Source of the DNA: an uncultured Chitinophagaceae bacterium
GTDB lineage: Bacteria; Bacteroidota; Bacteroidia; Chitinophagales; Chitinophagaceae
NCBI GenBank assembly: GCA_946885665.1
Contig: CAMPGT010000006.1
Location: 1-38,874, forward strand
Direction: 5' to 3'
DNA: 38,874 nucleotides
Numbering within the stretch: position 1 is the first letter of the stretch; every line of letters starts with the position of its first letter. Under the pieces are notes generated by a model that had not been told where the DNA came from, searched no databases, and worked only from the letters and a program-made list of their open reading frames with translations. Shown piece by piece: positions 5,878-14,981 of the stretch. The position numbers and the translations under genes are program-made.

Positions 5878-8016
5878 ATGTCAATAATTCAAACTATTCG
5901 TGATAAAGCTGCGTGGATCATCATCGGAGCCATAGCCGTGGCCCTGATAGCCTTTATAGTGCAGGATAGCTTTCGCAGCGGTGGGCTCATTTCGGGCAAC
6001 AGTACCACACTTGGCGTTGTAAATGGTACCAAGATCGATGCCGCCGCATTCGAGGAAAGAGTGAAAAGAGCGGAAGAAATTTACCGCCAGCAGGGATACC
6101 CAATGAACGATATGATGAGGCAAAACATTCGCGAAAGCCTCTGGAACGAATATGTGGACGACGCGATCATGGCCGAGCGGTATGAAAACCTCGGCATCTC
6201 GGTATCCGACAAAGAACTGAGCGACATTTTATATGGCGAAAACCCGCCGCAGGATCTCCGGCAGCAATTTACTGACCCTAAAACCGGCCAGTACGATGCC
6301 AACGCTGCCTACCAGCAAATACAGGCGCTCAGGAAACAAAAGAATTCGCCGGCTTATGCCAGCTTCTTCACCCAATACCTGCCGGCCATTTCCAAGGGCA
6401 GGCAGAAAGAAAAATATCTTTCATTGCTTGGCAACAGCATGTATGTTCCCAAATGGCTGGTGGAAAAAATAAATGCCGACAACAGCCTGAAGGCATCTAT
6501 CAGCTACGTTAACGTTCCCTACTCAACAGTAAGCGATTCCGCGGTGAAGGTTACCGATGAGGCTGTCAGGGCCTATATCACCAAACATCCGGATGAATAC
6601 AAAATGGAAGATGATACCCGCTCCATAGAATATGTGATGTTCGACGCCGGTCCCACCGGTGCTGACAGCGCAGCTATTTTGTCGCAGGTATCCGCATTGA
6701 AAGACGAATTCGCGACTTCAACCGACGTCTCTGCATTCATGATCAGGAACGGGTCCGAAACCACCTACCAGGATGCCTTCGTACTGCAATCAAAATTAAG
6801 GACCGACAATCTCGATTCATTGGTTGGTTTGAAAGAAGGAGAGGTGGCAGGGCCATACCTCGAGAACGGCAACTATGTACTGGCAAAGATGATGGAGAAA
6901 AGAACGATGCCGGACAGCGTAAAGGTTCGCCACATACTGATTAAAACCGCTGACCAGGGCAGGCCGACACTTCCTGATTCCGTTGCCAAACAAAGAATAG
7001 ACAGCATCGCCACCGCCATCCGCAACGGCGCCAACTTCAATTTAATGGTGCTGCAATATTCGGACGATGAAGGCAGCAAGCAAACCGGCGGAGAATATGA
7101 TTTCACTTCTTCGCAGTTCCCAAATCTTAGCAGGGAGTTCGCAGAAGTGGCGTTCTATGGCAAGGCCGGCGACAAGAAAACGGTGAAGGTGGATAACCCA
7201 ACCTATTCCGGGTACCACTACATTGAAGTGCTCAATCAAAAGAATTTCGAACCGGCGTATAAAATAGCAGAATTCACCAAGGCCATTACGCCGAGCGATG
7301 AAACGCTCTCAAAAGCCAACGGCCTCGCCTCGCAATTTGCCGCCGAGAGCCGCGACAGGAAGCAGTTCGATGCCAACGCGAAGAAGCATAATTACAATAA
7401 GCTCATCGCAACCGACATTAAACCGCTCGACGCGATGATCAACGGTATGGGAAGCAGCCGCGAGGTGGTAAGGTGGGTATTCAATGCCGAACCCGGCGAT
7501 GTTACCGAAACGCCGTTCCAGGTAGAAGACAAGGTTGTGGTGCCCGTTTTAACCCGGGTGTACGAAAAGGGCCTGATGCCTGTTGAAAAAGCAAGGCCGC
7601 TCGTAGAAAGCATTCTCAGGAACGAAGAAAAAGCAAAACAGATCACCGCTAAAATAGGCAATGCCGCAACGCTGGACGCCGCAGCAAAAGCAACCAGCCA
7701 GCAAGTGACAAAAGCCGACAGCATCATGTTCAGCAGCTCCTTTATTCCTAATGTTGGCCAGGAGCCGAAAGTTATCGGGGCGTCATTTAACAAAGCGTTC
7801 CAGGCAAAAGTATCTCCTGCCATCTCCGGCAACGGTGGCGTTTTTGTTGTTAAAGTGGACAATGTAAGCGCGGTGGCAACCGGCGCCGGCGATGTTCAAC
7901 AACAGCAACAGCAGATGGTGCAGGCCGGACAAAGGGCCTACTCAAATCCCCAGTTCATCAGCGAGGTATTGAAGAAGACCGTGACAATCAAGGACTACCG
8001 GCACAAGTTCTTTTAG
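5878..8016 (+). CDS. ppiD: PpiD/SurA-type peptidyl-prolyl isomerase, membrane anchored
   Basis: Periplasmic folding factor for outer-membrane and secreted proteins, anchored in the inner membrane. Residues 1-11 are cytosolic, followed by one membrane segment (about 12-29, AAWIIIGAIAVALIAFIV) and a SurA_N-like chaperone region. A parvulin-type rotamase domain begins near VRHILIK (about 349) and includes the GGEYDF region. A second, degenerate PPIase-like region and a Gln-rich stretch (about 678-684) precede the C terminus. The 712-residue length agrees with Bacteroidota homologues. The next gene follows after 24 bases but has its own -7 element. The symbol reflects architecture; individual residues needed for isomerase activity were not verified. 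Confidence 0.9.
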   Translation: MSIIQTIRDKAAWIIIGAIAVALIAFIVQDSFRSGGLISGNSTTLGVVNGTKIDAAAFEERVKRAEEIYRQQGYPMNDMMRQNIRESLWNEYVDDAIMAERYENLGISVSDKELSDILYGENPPQDLRQQFTDPKTGQYDANAAYQQIQALRKQKNSPAYASFFTQYLPAISKGRQKEKYLSLLGNSMYVPKWLVEKINADNSLKASISYVNVPYSTVSDSAVKVTDEAVRAYITKHPDEYKMEDDTRSIEYVMFDAGPTGADSAAILSQVSALKDEFATSTDVSAFMIRNGSETTYQDAFVLQSKLRTDNLDSLVGLKEGEVAGPYLENGNYVLAKMMEKRTMPDSVKVRHILIKTADQGRPTLPDSVAKQRIDSIATAIRNGANFNLMVLQYSDDEGSKQTGGEYDFTSSQFPNLSREFAEVAFYGKAGDKKTVKVDNPTYSGYHYIEVLNQKNFEPAYKIAEFTKAITPSDETLSKANGLASQFAAESRDRKQFDANAKKHNYNKLIATDIKPLDAMINGMGSSREVVRWVFNAEPGDVTETPFQVEDKVVVPVLTRVYEKGLMPVEKARPLVESILRNEEKAKQITAKIGNAATLDAAAKATSQQVTKADSIMFSSSFIPNVGQEPKVIGASFNKAFQAKVSPAISGNGGVFVVKVDNVSAVATGAGDVQQQQQQMVQAGQRAYSNPQFISEVLKKTVTIKDYRHKFF

Positions 8017-8028
8017 TGCCGAAAACGG

Positions 8029-8036
8029 TAACTTTG
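8029..8036 (+). promoter_or_regulatory. -7 element of the DUF2480 gene, leaderless-type spacing
   Basis: TAACTTTG is followed by CACC and then the ATG at 8041, the same four-base spacing seen before mnmG and the IMPase gene. It lies just after the stop codon of the upstream gene and implies separate, leaderless or near-leaderless transcription. Confidence 0.55.
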
Positions 8037-8040
8037 CACC

Positions 8041-8550
8041 ATGGAACAGGAAATTGTCAATAAAGTTTCCAGCAGCTCCCTGGTGCAGCTCGACCTTGAA
8101 GATTATTATCCCCGTGAGAAAATCGCGTTGTTTGATCTGAAGAACCATCTATTCATGGAACTTATCCTGAAAGAAAAAGACTTCAGAAACGATCTTCAGC
8201 AACTCGACTGGACCATTTACCAGGGTAAGATAGTGGCGGTGACCTGCACTGCAGATGCCATCATCCCCGCATGGGCATACATGCTGGTGGCCACCTACCT
8301 TCAACCCATTGCCAGCGATGTAGTGCTCGGTAATGAAAGCGAAGCGCTGAAACAGGTAATGCTAAAAAGAATAGAGGCAATCGACGCCCCCCAGTTTGAA
8401 GGCAAAAGGGTTGTTGTTAAAGGTTGCGGCGACCTGTCCATCGCAGAATATGCCTACCTGCAAATATCACTCAAGCTTCGGCCGGTGGTGAAGAGCCTGA
8501 TGTATGGAGAACCGTGCAGTACGGTGCCGATCTTCAAATTGAAAAACTAA
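8041..8550 (+). CDS. DUF2480 family protein
   Basis: Cytosolic 169-residue protein recognised as the DUF2480 family, which is restricted mainly to Bacteroidota and has no established function. Recognisable segments are an N-terminal VNKVSSSSLVQLDLEDYYP, a DWTIYQGKIVAVTCTADAIIPAWAYML stretch near residues 59-82, and a C-terminal KSLMYGEPCSTVPI. No signal peptide or membrane segment is seen. The 3' end overlaps the convergent corA by four bases. It follows the foldase gene, but the internal -7 element argues against strict co-expression. Confidence 0.85.
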   Translation: MEQEIVNKVSSSSLVQLDLEDYYPREKIALFDLKNHLFMELILKEKDFRNDLQQLDWTIYQGKIVAVTCTADAIIPAWAYMLVATYLQPIASDVVLGNESEALKQVMLKRIEAIDAPQFEGKRVVVKGCGDLSIAEYAYLQISLKLRPVVKSLMYGEPCSTVPIFKLKN

Positions 8551-9650
8551 AACCAGCCCCTCTTCTTAAATACCCAAAGCATAATTGCGGGGATCAGCAC
8601 CGTTATAAAAACAGTGAGGTAAAAGCCAGCATGCGTATGTGCAAACGGAATGTTTTCGAAGTTCATTCCAAAAATGCCGACTATAACGGTGGGCGGCGCC
8701 AGGAGGCAGGTCACTATTGCCATCACCTTCATCACCTCATTCATTTTTAAGTTTACGTTGCTGATGTAAACGTCCTGGATGTTCATGAGCACATCGCGGT
8801 AGTTTTCGGTGAGATCATGCGCCTGTATGATGTGATCATAAACGTCTTTGTAATATTTCACGTTTCGTTCCTGCAGCAACTCACTTTCACTTTTCATCAC
8901 TCCTCCGATCAGGTCGCGAACGGGCGTGATGTTTCGCTTAAGAACGATCAGCTCTTTGCGCAGTTTGTTGATGCGCGCCAGTGTGCGCGTGTTGCTTACA
9001 CGAATTACATCTTCTTCCAACTGTTCGATGCAATTACCCAGCGATTCCATGACGATGAAATAATTGTCGACAATCAGATCGAGCAGGGCATAACACAAAA
9101 AGTCAGGGCCGTTTTGCCGCAACTTTGAATTGGCGATCTTAAGCCTGTCGCGCAGCGGATTGAACACATCGCGTTTGGCATCTTCCTGGAAAGTGATCAC
9201 ATAATTCTTACCAAGAATAATACTGATTTGTTCATGCTCAACGGTTGTTGTGCTATCGTTGAAATATAACATGTTCAGCAGGCAAAAAAGGATGCCGTTG
9301 ATATCATCCATTTTGGGCCGCTGGTTGATGCTGAGGATGTCTTCAACAATGAGGTTGTGGATCTCATACTGCTGCGCGAGGGTTTCCACGTCTTTCTTTC
9401 TGAGGCCGTCAATATTTATCCACGTGGTATTTTCATTGCTGCGAAAAGAATAACATTCGGCAATGCTGCTGAACTCGTACTGTTGCAGTTCCGTGCTGTT
9501 GTAATCGTATACGAATACGCGAACATCCCTTGCCTCTTCCCGGGTGGGTGGTATGGTGGGATTAACGGCCAGGATACGTTTTGTCCTGTCGGTTCCAAAC
9601 AATGCGGGAACGCCTAAAAAACGTAAATATTTATCTGGCCTGATCTGCAT
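8547..9650 (-). CDS. corA: magnesium/cobalt transporter CorA
   Basis: Inner-membrane pentameric divalent cation channel. The 367-residue protein has a long acidic and helical cytosolic N-terminal domain, then two C-terminal membrane segments (about 304-324 and 339-360). The pore signature GMN is in FGMNFENIPF (about 325-334), and the chain ends with a basic tail KKRGWF. The ATG at 9648-9650 is nine bases after the stop of the upstream alcohol dehydrogenase, so it is the last gene of the dnaN-led minus-strand run. No functional link to those genes is evident. Confidence 0.95.
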   Translation of the reverse strand: MQIRPDKYLRFLGVPALFGTDRTKRILAVNPTIPPTREEARDVRVFVYDYNSTELQQYEFSSIAECYSFRSNENTTWINIDGLRKKDVETLAQQYEIHNLIVEDILSINQRPKMDDINGILFCLLNMLYFNDSTTTVEHEQISIILGKNYVITFQEDAKRDVFNPLRDRLKIANSKLRQNGPDFLCYALLDLIVDNYFIVMESLGNCIEQLEEDVIRVSNTRTLARINKLRKELIVLKRNITPVRDLIGGVMKSESELLQERNVKYYKDVYDHIIQAHDLTENYRDVLMNIQDVYISNVNLKMNEVMKVMAIVTCLLAPPTVIVGIFGMNFENIPFAHTHAGFYLTVFITVLIPAIMLWVFKKRGWF

Positions 9651-9659
9651 GTATGATCA

Positions 9660-10733
9660 TTACAGCTTTTCGTAGAGTGCGCGAAGTTTGTCCCTGGTCA
9701 TGATTTTCTCCCAATCTTTTCCCAGTGCGTTTTCCCACAGTGGCTTCATGCCCAGCGACACGTTGATCATTTTGTCAAAGTCGTCGTCTGTCAGTCCTTT
9801 TGTAATTTGCTGCGGAATATCCACCTTATTCTTTTCAACCATGTATTTGAATTCCTTTACACCTTCCGGATAAAACTCCTCCAGCTTATCAAATACTATA
9901 CAATTTCCTATGCCATGTTTCGTGCCCAATAAATAACTCAGCCCGTAGCTAACGGCGTGCGCAACCCCAACCTGCGAATAAGCGATGCTCATTCCACCCG
10001 CGTAGGAAGCCATCATCAGTTGGTCGTCACATTCATCGTCCCACTTGTTTTTTTGAACAAACACTTTACGGCACAACTCTAAAGCTTTTTCACCGTACGA
10101 TTTGCTGAACTCATTCAGGTAGGTTCCTTCTAGGCTTTCGATGCAGTGAATATAACAATCCATACCCGTATAAAACCGCTGGTTTACCGGCGCATTAGCG
10201 GTGAGTTGCGGATCGAGTACGATTTGATCGAAGGGCGTAAAATCCGAATTCATACCGAGCTTGCGCGTGGGACCGGTGAGAACCGTTGTACGCGACACCT
10301 CGGCGCCGGTGCCGCTGAGCGTGGGAATGCCGGCCTTGTACACACCGGGATTTTTAACGAGGTCCCAGCCCTGGTAGTCGGCAGAAGAACCGGGGTTGGT
10401 CATCATCAGCGAAACGGCTTTCGCCATGTCCATCACCGAACCGCCGCCAATGCCAACGACACCGCTTACCTGTCCAAATTCTTCTTTCAGTTGGCCTGCA
10501 ATCTTATCGACATACGAGGTCTTGGGTTCGTGCGTAACATCTATAAAGATTATCTTATCCCTGTCTTTTACCGGAACACGGCCGGCCAGCGGTTTGCCTT
10601 CAAAAAAATGGTCCACCAGGAATATCATTGGTGAACCATTCTTTCTCTTCGGTTCAATAATTTCATCGAGCTGGTCGAAGCTGCCACGTCCGTACACCAC
10701 ATAATCCACCATTTTAAAATTTCGAAACTTCAT
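9660..10733 (-). CDS. iron-containing alcohol dehydrogenase, KdnB-like candidate
   Basis: NAD(P)-linked group III metal alcohol dehydrogenase of 357 residues. The nucleotide-binding GGGSVMD lies at about 97-103. Metal ligands expected for the fold are present: Asp192 and His196 in MDCYIHCIES, His259 in GVAHAVSYG and His273 in GTKHGIGN. The N terminus (KFRNFKMVDYVVYGRGSFDQLDEI) and proximity to kdsB suggest Shewanella KdnB, which oxidises the C8 hydroxyl of Kdo as the first step to 8-amino-Kdo. The partner aminotransferase KdnA is not in this window. The enzyme class is firm; the Kdo substrate is inferred from context and remembered resemblance. Confidence 0.8.
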   Translation of the reverse strand: MKFRNFKMVDYVVYGRGSFDQLDEIIEPKRKNGSPMIFLVDHFFEGKPLAGRVPVKDRDKIIFIDVTHEPKTSYVDKIAGQLKEEFGQVSGVVGIGGGSVMDMAKAVSLMMTNPGSSADYQGWDLVKNPGVYKAGIPTLSGTGAEVSRTTVLTGPTRKLGMNSDFTPFDQIVLDPQLTANAPVNQRFYTGMDCYIHCIESLEGTYLNEFSKSYGEKALELCRKVFVQKNKWDDECDDQLMMASYAGGMSIAYSQVGVAHAVSYGLSYLLGTKHGIGNCIVFDKLEEFYPEGVKEFKYMVEKNKVDIPQQITKGLTDDDFDKMINVSLGMKPLWENALGKDWEKIMTRDKLRALYEKL

Positions 10734-10745
10734 TGTTCATCTGGT

Positions 10746-11660
10746 TTAAAAATCCACGAGGGCAGCCGCGCCGAAAACTCCCGCGCTGTCGCCCAGCGAG
10801 GGCTTTAGAATTTTAACGTCCACCCTGTTGTTGAAAATAAATTTTTGCAAAGATGCGGTGCCTTTTTGATAAAGAAGGTCGATATTCCCAACACCGCCGC
10901 CCACAACGTATACGTCCGGGTCCAGAATATCCGTCACCACCGAGATCGCCTTTCCGAAAAAATGAAGGAGTCTTTCCATGGTTTTGGAAGCCGCTTCATC
11001 TCCATTATCGTTTGCCCGGTCCACGATCTCCTTCAACGATAGCTTTTTGCCGGTCAGCGAAGCGTAATAATCCTGCAATGCGGGTCCCGACAAAACTTTT
11101 TCCACGCAACCAGTTTTACCGCAATAGCAGGGTCCGCCCGATTCATCGAGAAAGTTGTGTCCCCATTCGCCGGCAATGCCATGGGTACCGTTCCAAACCT
11201 GTCCGTTAAATACGATGCCGCCGCCAACACCTGTGCCCAGGATAATGCCGAAAACGACGCGGGCATCGGGAGCCTCCTGTTTCACAACGCCCAGCCGCGC
11301 TTCGGCCAGGGCGAAGCAATTGGCATCGTTCGCGAGCTCAAAAGGGATTCCGAGCAGTTCTTCGATATCTTTTTTCAGCGGCCTGCCGTTGAGGGCGGTC
11401 GAATTGCAGTTCTTCATGGTCTGAAGAAGGGGGTCAAGCACGCCCGGCGTGCCCATGCCGATGTGCGCCGGTGTTAACCCGGACTCGTCCTGCATCAGCC
11501 TTACCAGCTTTACGATCCGTTGAACGATGTGTTCATAGCCTTTGTGCCCCTCGGTATCAATGCGCGTGCGCAAAACGGGTGTGGGGTCATCCATGGATTT
11601 GAGAATAACTCCTTCTATTTTCGTTCCGCCAAGGTCGATTCCCCACAAGGGCTTGTTCAT
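10746..11660 (-). CDS. ROK family sugar kinase
   Basis: Cytosolic sugar or amino-sugar kinase of the ROK family, 304 residues. The ATP phosphate loop DLGGTKIEG is at 9-17 and the catalytic Asp lies in NDANCF (Asp112). A second glycine-rich loop GTGVGGGIVFNG spans 142-153, and the zinc site comprises EWGH (His168) and CYCGKTGC (Cys178, 180, 185). All catalytic and structural residues are present and no HTH domain precedes the kinase, so it is an enzyme rather than a repressor. It sits between kdsB and the KdnB-like gene with gaps of 17 and 12 bases. The substrate cannot be read from sequence; N-acetylhexosamine or glucose are family defaults. Confidence 0.9.
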   Translation of the reverse strand: MNKPLWGIDLGGTKIEGVILKSMDDPTPVLRTRIDTEGHKGYEHIVQRIVKLVRLMQDESGLTPAHIGMGTPGVLDPLLQTMKNCNSTALNGRPLKKDIEELLGIPFELANDANCFALAEARLGVVKQEAPDARVVFGIILGTGVGGGIVFNGQVWNGTHGIAGEWGHNFLDESGGPCYCGKTGCVEKVLSGPALQDYYASLTGKKLSLKEIVDRANDNGDEAASKTMERLLHFFGKAISVVTDILDPDVYVVGGGVGNIDLLYQKGTASLQKFIFNNRVDVKILKPSLGDSAGVFGAAALVDF

Positions 11661-11677
11661 AAAGGCCAGTTTTTTAT

Positions 11678-12394
11678 TTACAGAAGTTTTGCTGCGGTTT
11701 CAAGGTCAGCGGGCGTATCTATTTCGACGCCCATATACTCCGTGGTAACCATCCTGATGGGAACCCCATGTTCGAGGTATCTCAGGCATTCTACTTTTTC
11801 AGCGATTTCGAGCGGTGTTTGCGGCCAGCCGGTAAAATCGAGCAGCGCCTGTTTGCGGAAAGCATAAACGCCAATGTGCTCGTAAAATGTGACTGCCACT
11901 TCCTTGTTGCGCGGGTATGGGATGATGCTTCGGCTGAAAAATAACGCGTTGCCTTGTAGATCGGTGGCCACTTTTACATAGTTTTCGTCGCGCACCACTT
12001 TTTCATCTTTCATCACCTGCATCAGTGAGGCCACCTGCACCTGTGGGTCGCTGAATACGGCGAGCAGTTTTTCGAGCGGTTCCTTCTTCACAAAAGGCTC
12101 GTCGCCCTGCACATTCAGAATGATGTCCACCTCCAGGCCGGCAGCGGCCTCGGCGATCCTGTCGCTGCCGCTCTCATGTTGCTTTTTGCTCATGAGGGCC
12201 CGGCCGCCGTGAGAGGAGATCTCTTTAAAAATAATGTCGCTGTCGGTAACGACGATGGTATCGGTGAAGAGGCCGGTTTTTACGGTGTTGTCGTAAGTGT
12301 GGCGGATGACGGATTTATCGCCCAATTGCTGCATCAGCTTGGCAGGAAACCGGGTAGCCGCATACCGTGCGGGAATCATAGCGATAATGTTCAT
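11678..12394 (-). CDS. kdsB: 3-deoxy-manno-octulosonate cytidylyltransferase KdsB
   Basis: Activates Kdo with CTP to CMP-Kdo for lipopolysaccharide inner-core assembly. The start at 12392-12394 gives 238 residues beginning with the CTP-binding PARYAATRFPAKL motif (8-20), the normal N terminus. The frame stays open upstream into dnaN but that extension is Arg-rich and out of family. Further signatures are HESGSDRIAEA and NVQGDEPFV, and a C-terminal GVEIDTPADLE. It begins 17 bases after the dnaN stop. With the KdnB-like gene two places downstream, an amino-Kdo nucleotide is a possible alternative substrate. Confidence 0.95.
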   Translation of the reverse strand: MNIIAMIPARYAATRFPAKLMQQLGDKSVIRHTYDNTVKTGLFTDTIVVTDSDIIFKEISSHGGRALMSKKQHESGSDRIAEAAAGLEVDIILNVQGDEPFVKKEPLEKLLAVFSDPQVQVASLMQVMKDEKVVRDENYVKVATDLQGNALFFSRSIIPYPRNKEVAVTFYEHIGVYAFRKQALLDFTGWPQTPLEIAEKVECLRYLEHGVPIRMVTTEYMGVEIDTPADLETAAKLL

Positions 12395-12411
12395 ACGCGG
12401 ATTGTTGAGCG

Positions 12412-13527
12412 TCAGGTATTCAGCATCAGCGGCATCACCAGCATCAGCAGGTCCTCGCCATCGGCCTGCGTGGCGGGTTTCAGTATGCCGGCCTTGGTGG
12501 GTGTAGAAAGGTCGATCGTGACCTCGTCGCTTTCTGCGGCGTTCAGCATCTCGATGAGAAACTTTGCATTGAACGCGATCTGCAGATCTTCGCCGTTGTA
12601 CTGGCACTTCATCCTTTCCGTTCCTTCGAAAGAGAAGTCAACATCCTGTGCGGCCAGTTGCAGCTCGCTGCCGGAGATACTCATCACGACCTGGTTTGTG
12701 CTCTTATTACTGAAGATGCTCACCCTGCGGAGCGCACCCTGGAAATCGGCTTTGTTGACGGTGAGTTTGTAAGGATTGTCGACCGGAATCACCACTTTGT
12801 AATCAGGAAAACGGGCGTCAATGAGGCGGCAGCTCATCTGGGTGGTGCCATGCGTCACAAAAAGATGGTTGCTGTTGTATTTTACGGTCAGCTCGTCTTC
12901 ATTTATCGGCATGGCCGACTTCAGCAGCGTGAGTGGCTTTTTGGGAACGATCATCGAATCGGCCCGCGGGCACTTAACATCCGAACGCTTGTAGCGCACC
13001 AGGCGGTGGGCATCGGTTGATACGAATTGCAGCGCATCTTTCGACATTTCAAAAAACACGCCCGTCATTGCCGGCCGAAGGTCGTCGTTGCTGACCGCAA
13101 ACAATGTTTTATTGATGGCGGTAACCAGCGCGGATGAACTGATCGCGAACGATGTTGTATCGTCTGCGGCCGGTTCTTTCGGAAAATTGTCGGGATTTTC
13201 GCCCATCACCTTGTACTTTCCGTTGTCGCTGGTGATCTCCACACCAAAATTCTTGTCAATATTGAAAGTGAGGGGCTGATCGGGGATGTTCTTGAGCGAA
13301 TCGACCAGTATTCTTGCCGGAATGCAAACCCTTCCCGATGCATTGGCCTCAACTTCCATCTGTACCTTCATCACCGTTTCCAGATCGGTGGCCACCACGT
13401 TCAACTTATTCTTTTCCACCTCAAAAAGAAAATCTTCGAGTATCGGAAGAACCGTGTTGGTATTGATCACACCACTGATCTGTTGCAGTTGCTTCAGTAA
13501 AGCTGACGAAGAAACGATGAACTTCAT
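12412..13527 (-). CDS. dnaN: DNA polymerase III beta sliding clamp DnaN
   Basis: Ring-shaped processivity clamp for DNA polymerase III, also a hub for other replication and repair proteins. The start at 13525-13527 (MKFIVSSSALLKQLQ) gives 371 residues in three clamp domains, the standard size; the in-frame extension to 13644 lacks family similarity. Typical segments include LPILEDFLFE (about 27-36), the RP(A)MTGV region and the C-terminal LLMLVMPLML. It leads a five-gene minus-strand run. dnaA is not adjacent, but the DnaA-box cluster at 5.4-5.8 kb places dnaN near the likely origin. Confidence 0.97.
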   Translation of the reverse strand: MKFIVSSSALLKQLQQISGVINTNTVLPILEDFLFEVEKNKLNVVATDLETVMKVQMEVEANASGRVCIPARILVDSLKNIPDQPLTFNIDKNFGVEITSDNGKYKVMGENPDNFPKEPAADDTTSFAISSSALVTAINKTLFAVSNDDLRPAMTGVFFEMSKDALQFVSTDAHRLVRYKRSDVKCPRADSMIVPKKPLTLLKSAMPINEDELTVKYNSNHLFVTHGTTQMSCRLIDARFPDYKVVIPVDNPYKLTVNKADFQGALRRVSIFSNKSTNQVVMSISGSELQLAAQDVDFSFEGTERMKCQYNGEDLQIAFNAKFLIEMLNAAESDEVTIDLSTPTKAGILKPATQADGEDLLMLVMPLMLNT

Positions 13528-13551
13528 GCGCAGGAAAATTATGAATTTCAG

Positions 13552-13559
13552 CAAACCTA
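13552..13559 (-). promoter_or_regulatory. -7 element of dnaN
   Basis: On the minus strand TAGGTTTG matches TAnnTTTG and ends 24 bases before the dnaN start. No perfect TTG -33 is visible at 17-23 bases, although a TTC lies about 21 bases upstream. It supports the 13527 start, since the longer frame would place the promoter inside the gene. Confidence 0.5.
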
Positions 13560-13667
13560 AGGGAAAAACGTCAAAACGCCGAATGAACTTAAAGCGGTGA
13601 AAACGTGGTGTATTTCCCGCCAATTTCACTAAATTCTGCACCAATTTCGCAGGTTAAAAAGATCACC

Positions 13668-14978
13668 ATGGTACTGGACATATTATTCGGATGGATGAAA
13701 AGAAAAGAAGACGATCCCGCCATCGCCTTCGGACGATATTCGGATAATAATAAATCGGCACAGAAGGTGGAACGGTGGACCGAGGCCGACAATTTTTTTA
13801 AAGAGAAGGAATACCAAAAAAGCATAGACGCATTTTTCGACTACCTGTGCGATGAAGAACAGGATAACGTGAAACTGGAAAAAAAGGACGGCGTTACCCA
13901 TTTTACCGTGTACCAGGGTTCGAAGGTGGTGAACGGGGAGGTAACCAGCGACCGGGTAAGGGCAGAAATAAAAATGGCCAGGATGCCGGAGCCCAGCATA
14001 CCCGTGATGCGCCGCCTGCTCGAAATGAACTTCAACCTGTACTACTCGCGCTTTTCGATGAAAGACGACCTGGTATGCATGCAGTTCAACACGCCGCTAA
14101 ATACGGCTACACCCAATAAAATGTATTATGGACTGAAAGAACTTGCCACCAAAGCCGACAAACAGGACGACCTGCTGATCAGCGAATTCAAATTTCTCGA
14201 GCCCGTTGAAACCGACCACGTGCAGCAACTGCCGGAAGGCGAAAAGGAAGTGAAATACCAATACCTGCAAAATTGGATCAAATCGACGCTGGACCATGTT
14301 GAAACGCTGGATGCCGAAAAGTTTTCGGGCGGCATTTCTTACCTGCTGCTGACCCTCGTTTTCCGGATCGACTACCTCATCTCTCCCGAAGGAAAACTAT
14401 TGAACGAGCTGGAAAAGATCGCTTCGATCTATTACAGCAAAGACGATAAATCCAATCCTGCACGTAACCCGTCGATGATAACGGCGCTGCAAAAATTACT
14501 GGAGAAGAGCCGGGAAGATATTTTCGCCCATTTCTTCAGATCGAAGTACACGTTTGCCATCGTGGTGCCGCACAACCTGAAATCGATAAGCGAAACCATC
14601 CAGGCGTCGTTGCAGAATATGATTTGGTACCGCGACAATAATTACCCCGATATCGCGAATAAAGTGATGGAATACGGCTTCGCTTACAGCCAGTACTCGT
14701 ACAGCCTGCCGCGCCCGCTTTCGGAATTATTCCGGCTGTTCATGCATGTGAACTACAATAGCTACTTCACTGCGCTCGGATTTTCGCAGCAGTATTACAA
14801 CGATGAAAAGAATGATTTCAACCAGGATCCGATCACCGACAGGATCGAGGCCATCGTTAATTACTGGAAACATAAATACGCATCTCTAAATTTTAAAACG
14901 AGGAAATTAAAATTCGACACGCTGGTGAACTTTAACCAGAGCTTTTTGCAGGAAGTAACCGAACTGAACTTTGATTAA
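13668..14978 (+). CDS. conserved protein of unknown function with YbjN-like region
   Basis: Cytosolic protein of 436 residues from the ATG at 13668; a GTG start at 13605 is possible but less likely. Residues about 20-60 hold a helical, repeat-like segment (AQKVERWTEADNFFKEKEYQKSI). Residues about 80-180 (SIPVMRRLLEMNFNLYYSRF followed by alternating strands and helices) resemble the YbjN or type III secretion chaperone-like fold. The C-terminal half is helical and matches nothing I know. There is no signal peptide or membrane segment. It is followed after three bases by a trypsin-like protease whose C-terminal domain has the same YbjN-like look, suggesting the two products pair. Function unknown; it could be a partner, regulator or substrate of the protease. 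Confidence 0.8.
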   Translation: MVLDILFGWMKRKEDDPAIAFGRYSDNNKSAQKVERWTEADNFFKEKEYQKSIDAFFDYLCDEEQDNVKLEKKDGVTHFTVYQGSKVVNGEVTSDRVRAEIKMARMPEPSIPVMRRLLEMNFNLYYSRFSMKDDLVCMQFNTPLNTATPNKMYYGLKELATKADKQDDLLISEFKFLEPVETDHVQQLPEGEKEVKYQYLQNWIKSTLDHVETLDAEKFSGGISYLLLTLVFRIDYLISPEGKLLNELEKIASIYYSKDDKSNPARNPSMITALQKLLEKSREDIFAHFFRSKYTFAIVVPHNLKSISETIQASLQNMIWYRDNNYPDIANKVMEYGFAYSQYSYSLPRPLSELFRLFMHVNYNSYFTALGFSQQYYNDEKNDFNQDPITDRIEAIVNYWKHKYASLNFKTRKLKFDTLVNFNQSFLQEVTELNFD

Positions 14979-14981
14979 TAC

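Noticed and set aside
10746..11660. ROK protein as a transcriptional repressor (NagC/XylR type)
   Set aside because: It starts directly with the kinase phosphate loop and has no N-terminal winged helix-turn-helix domain.
12395..12607. 71-residue N-terminal extension of KdsB
   Set aside because: The Arg-rich extension lies antisense to nothing useful and within the dnaN reading region; the family starts at the MNIIAMIPARY segment.
13528..13644. 39-residue N-terminal extension of DnaN
   Set aside because: The clamp family begins MKFIVSS, and the extension contains the putative -7 box.
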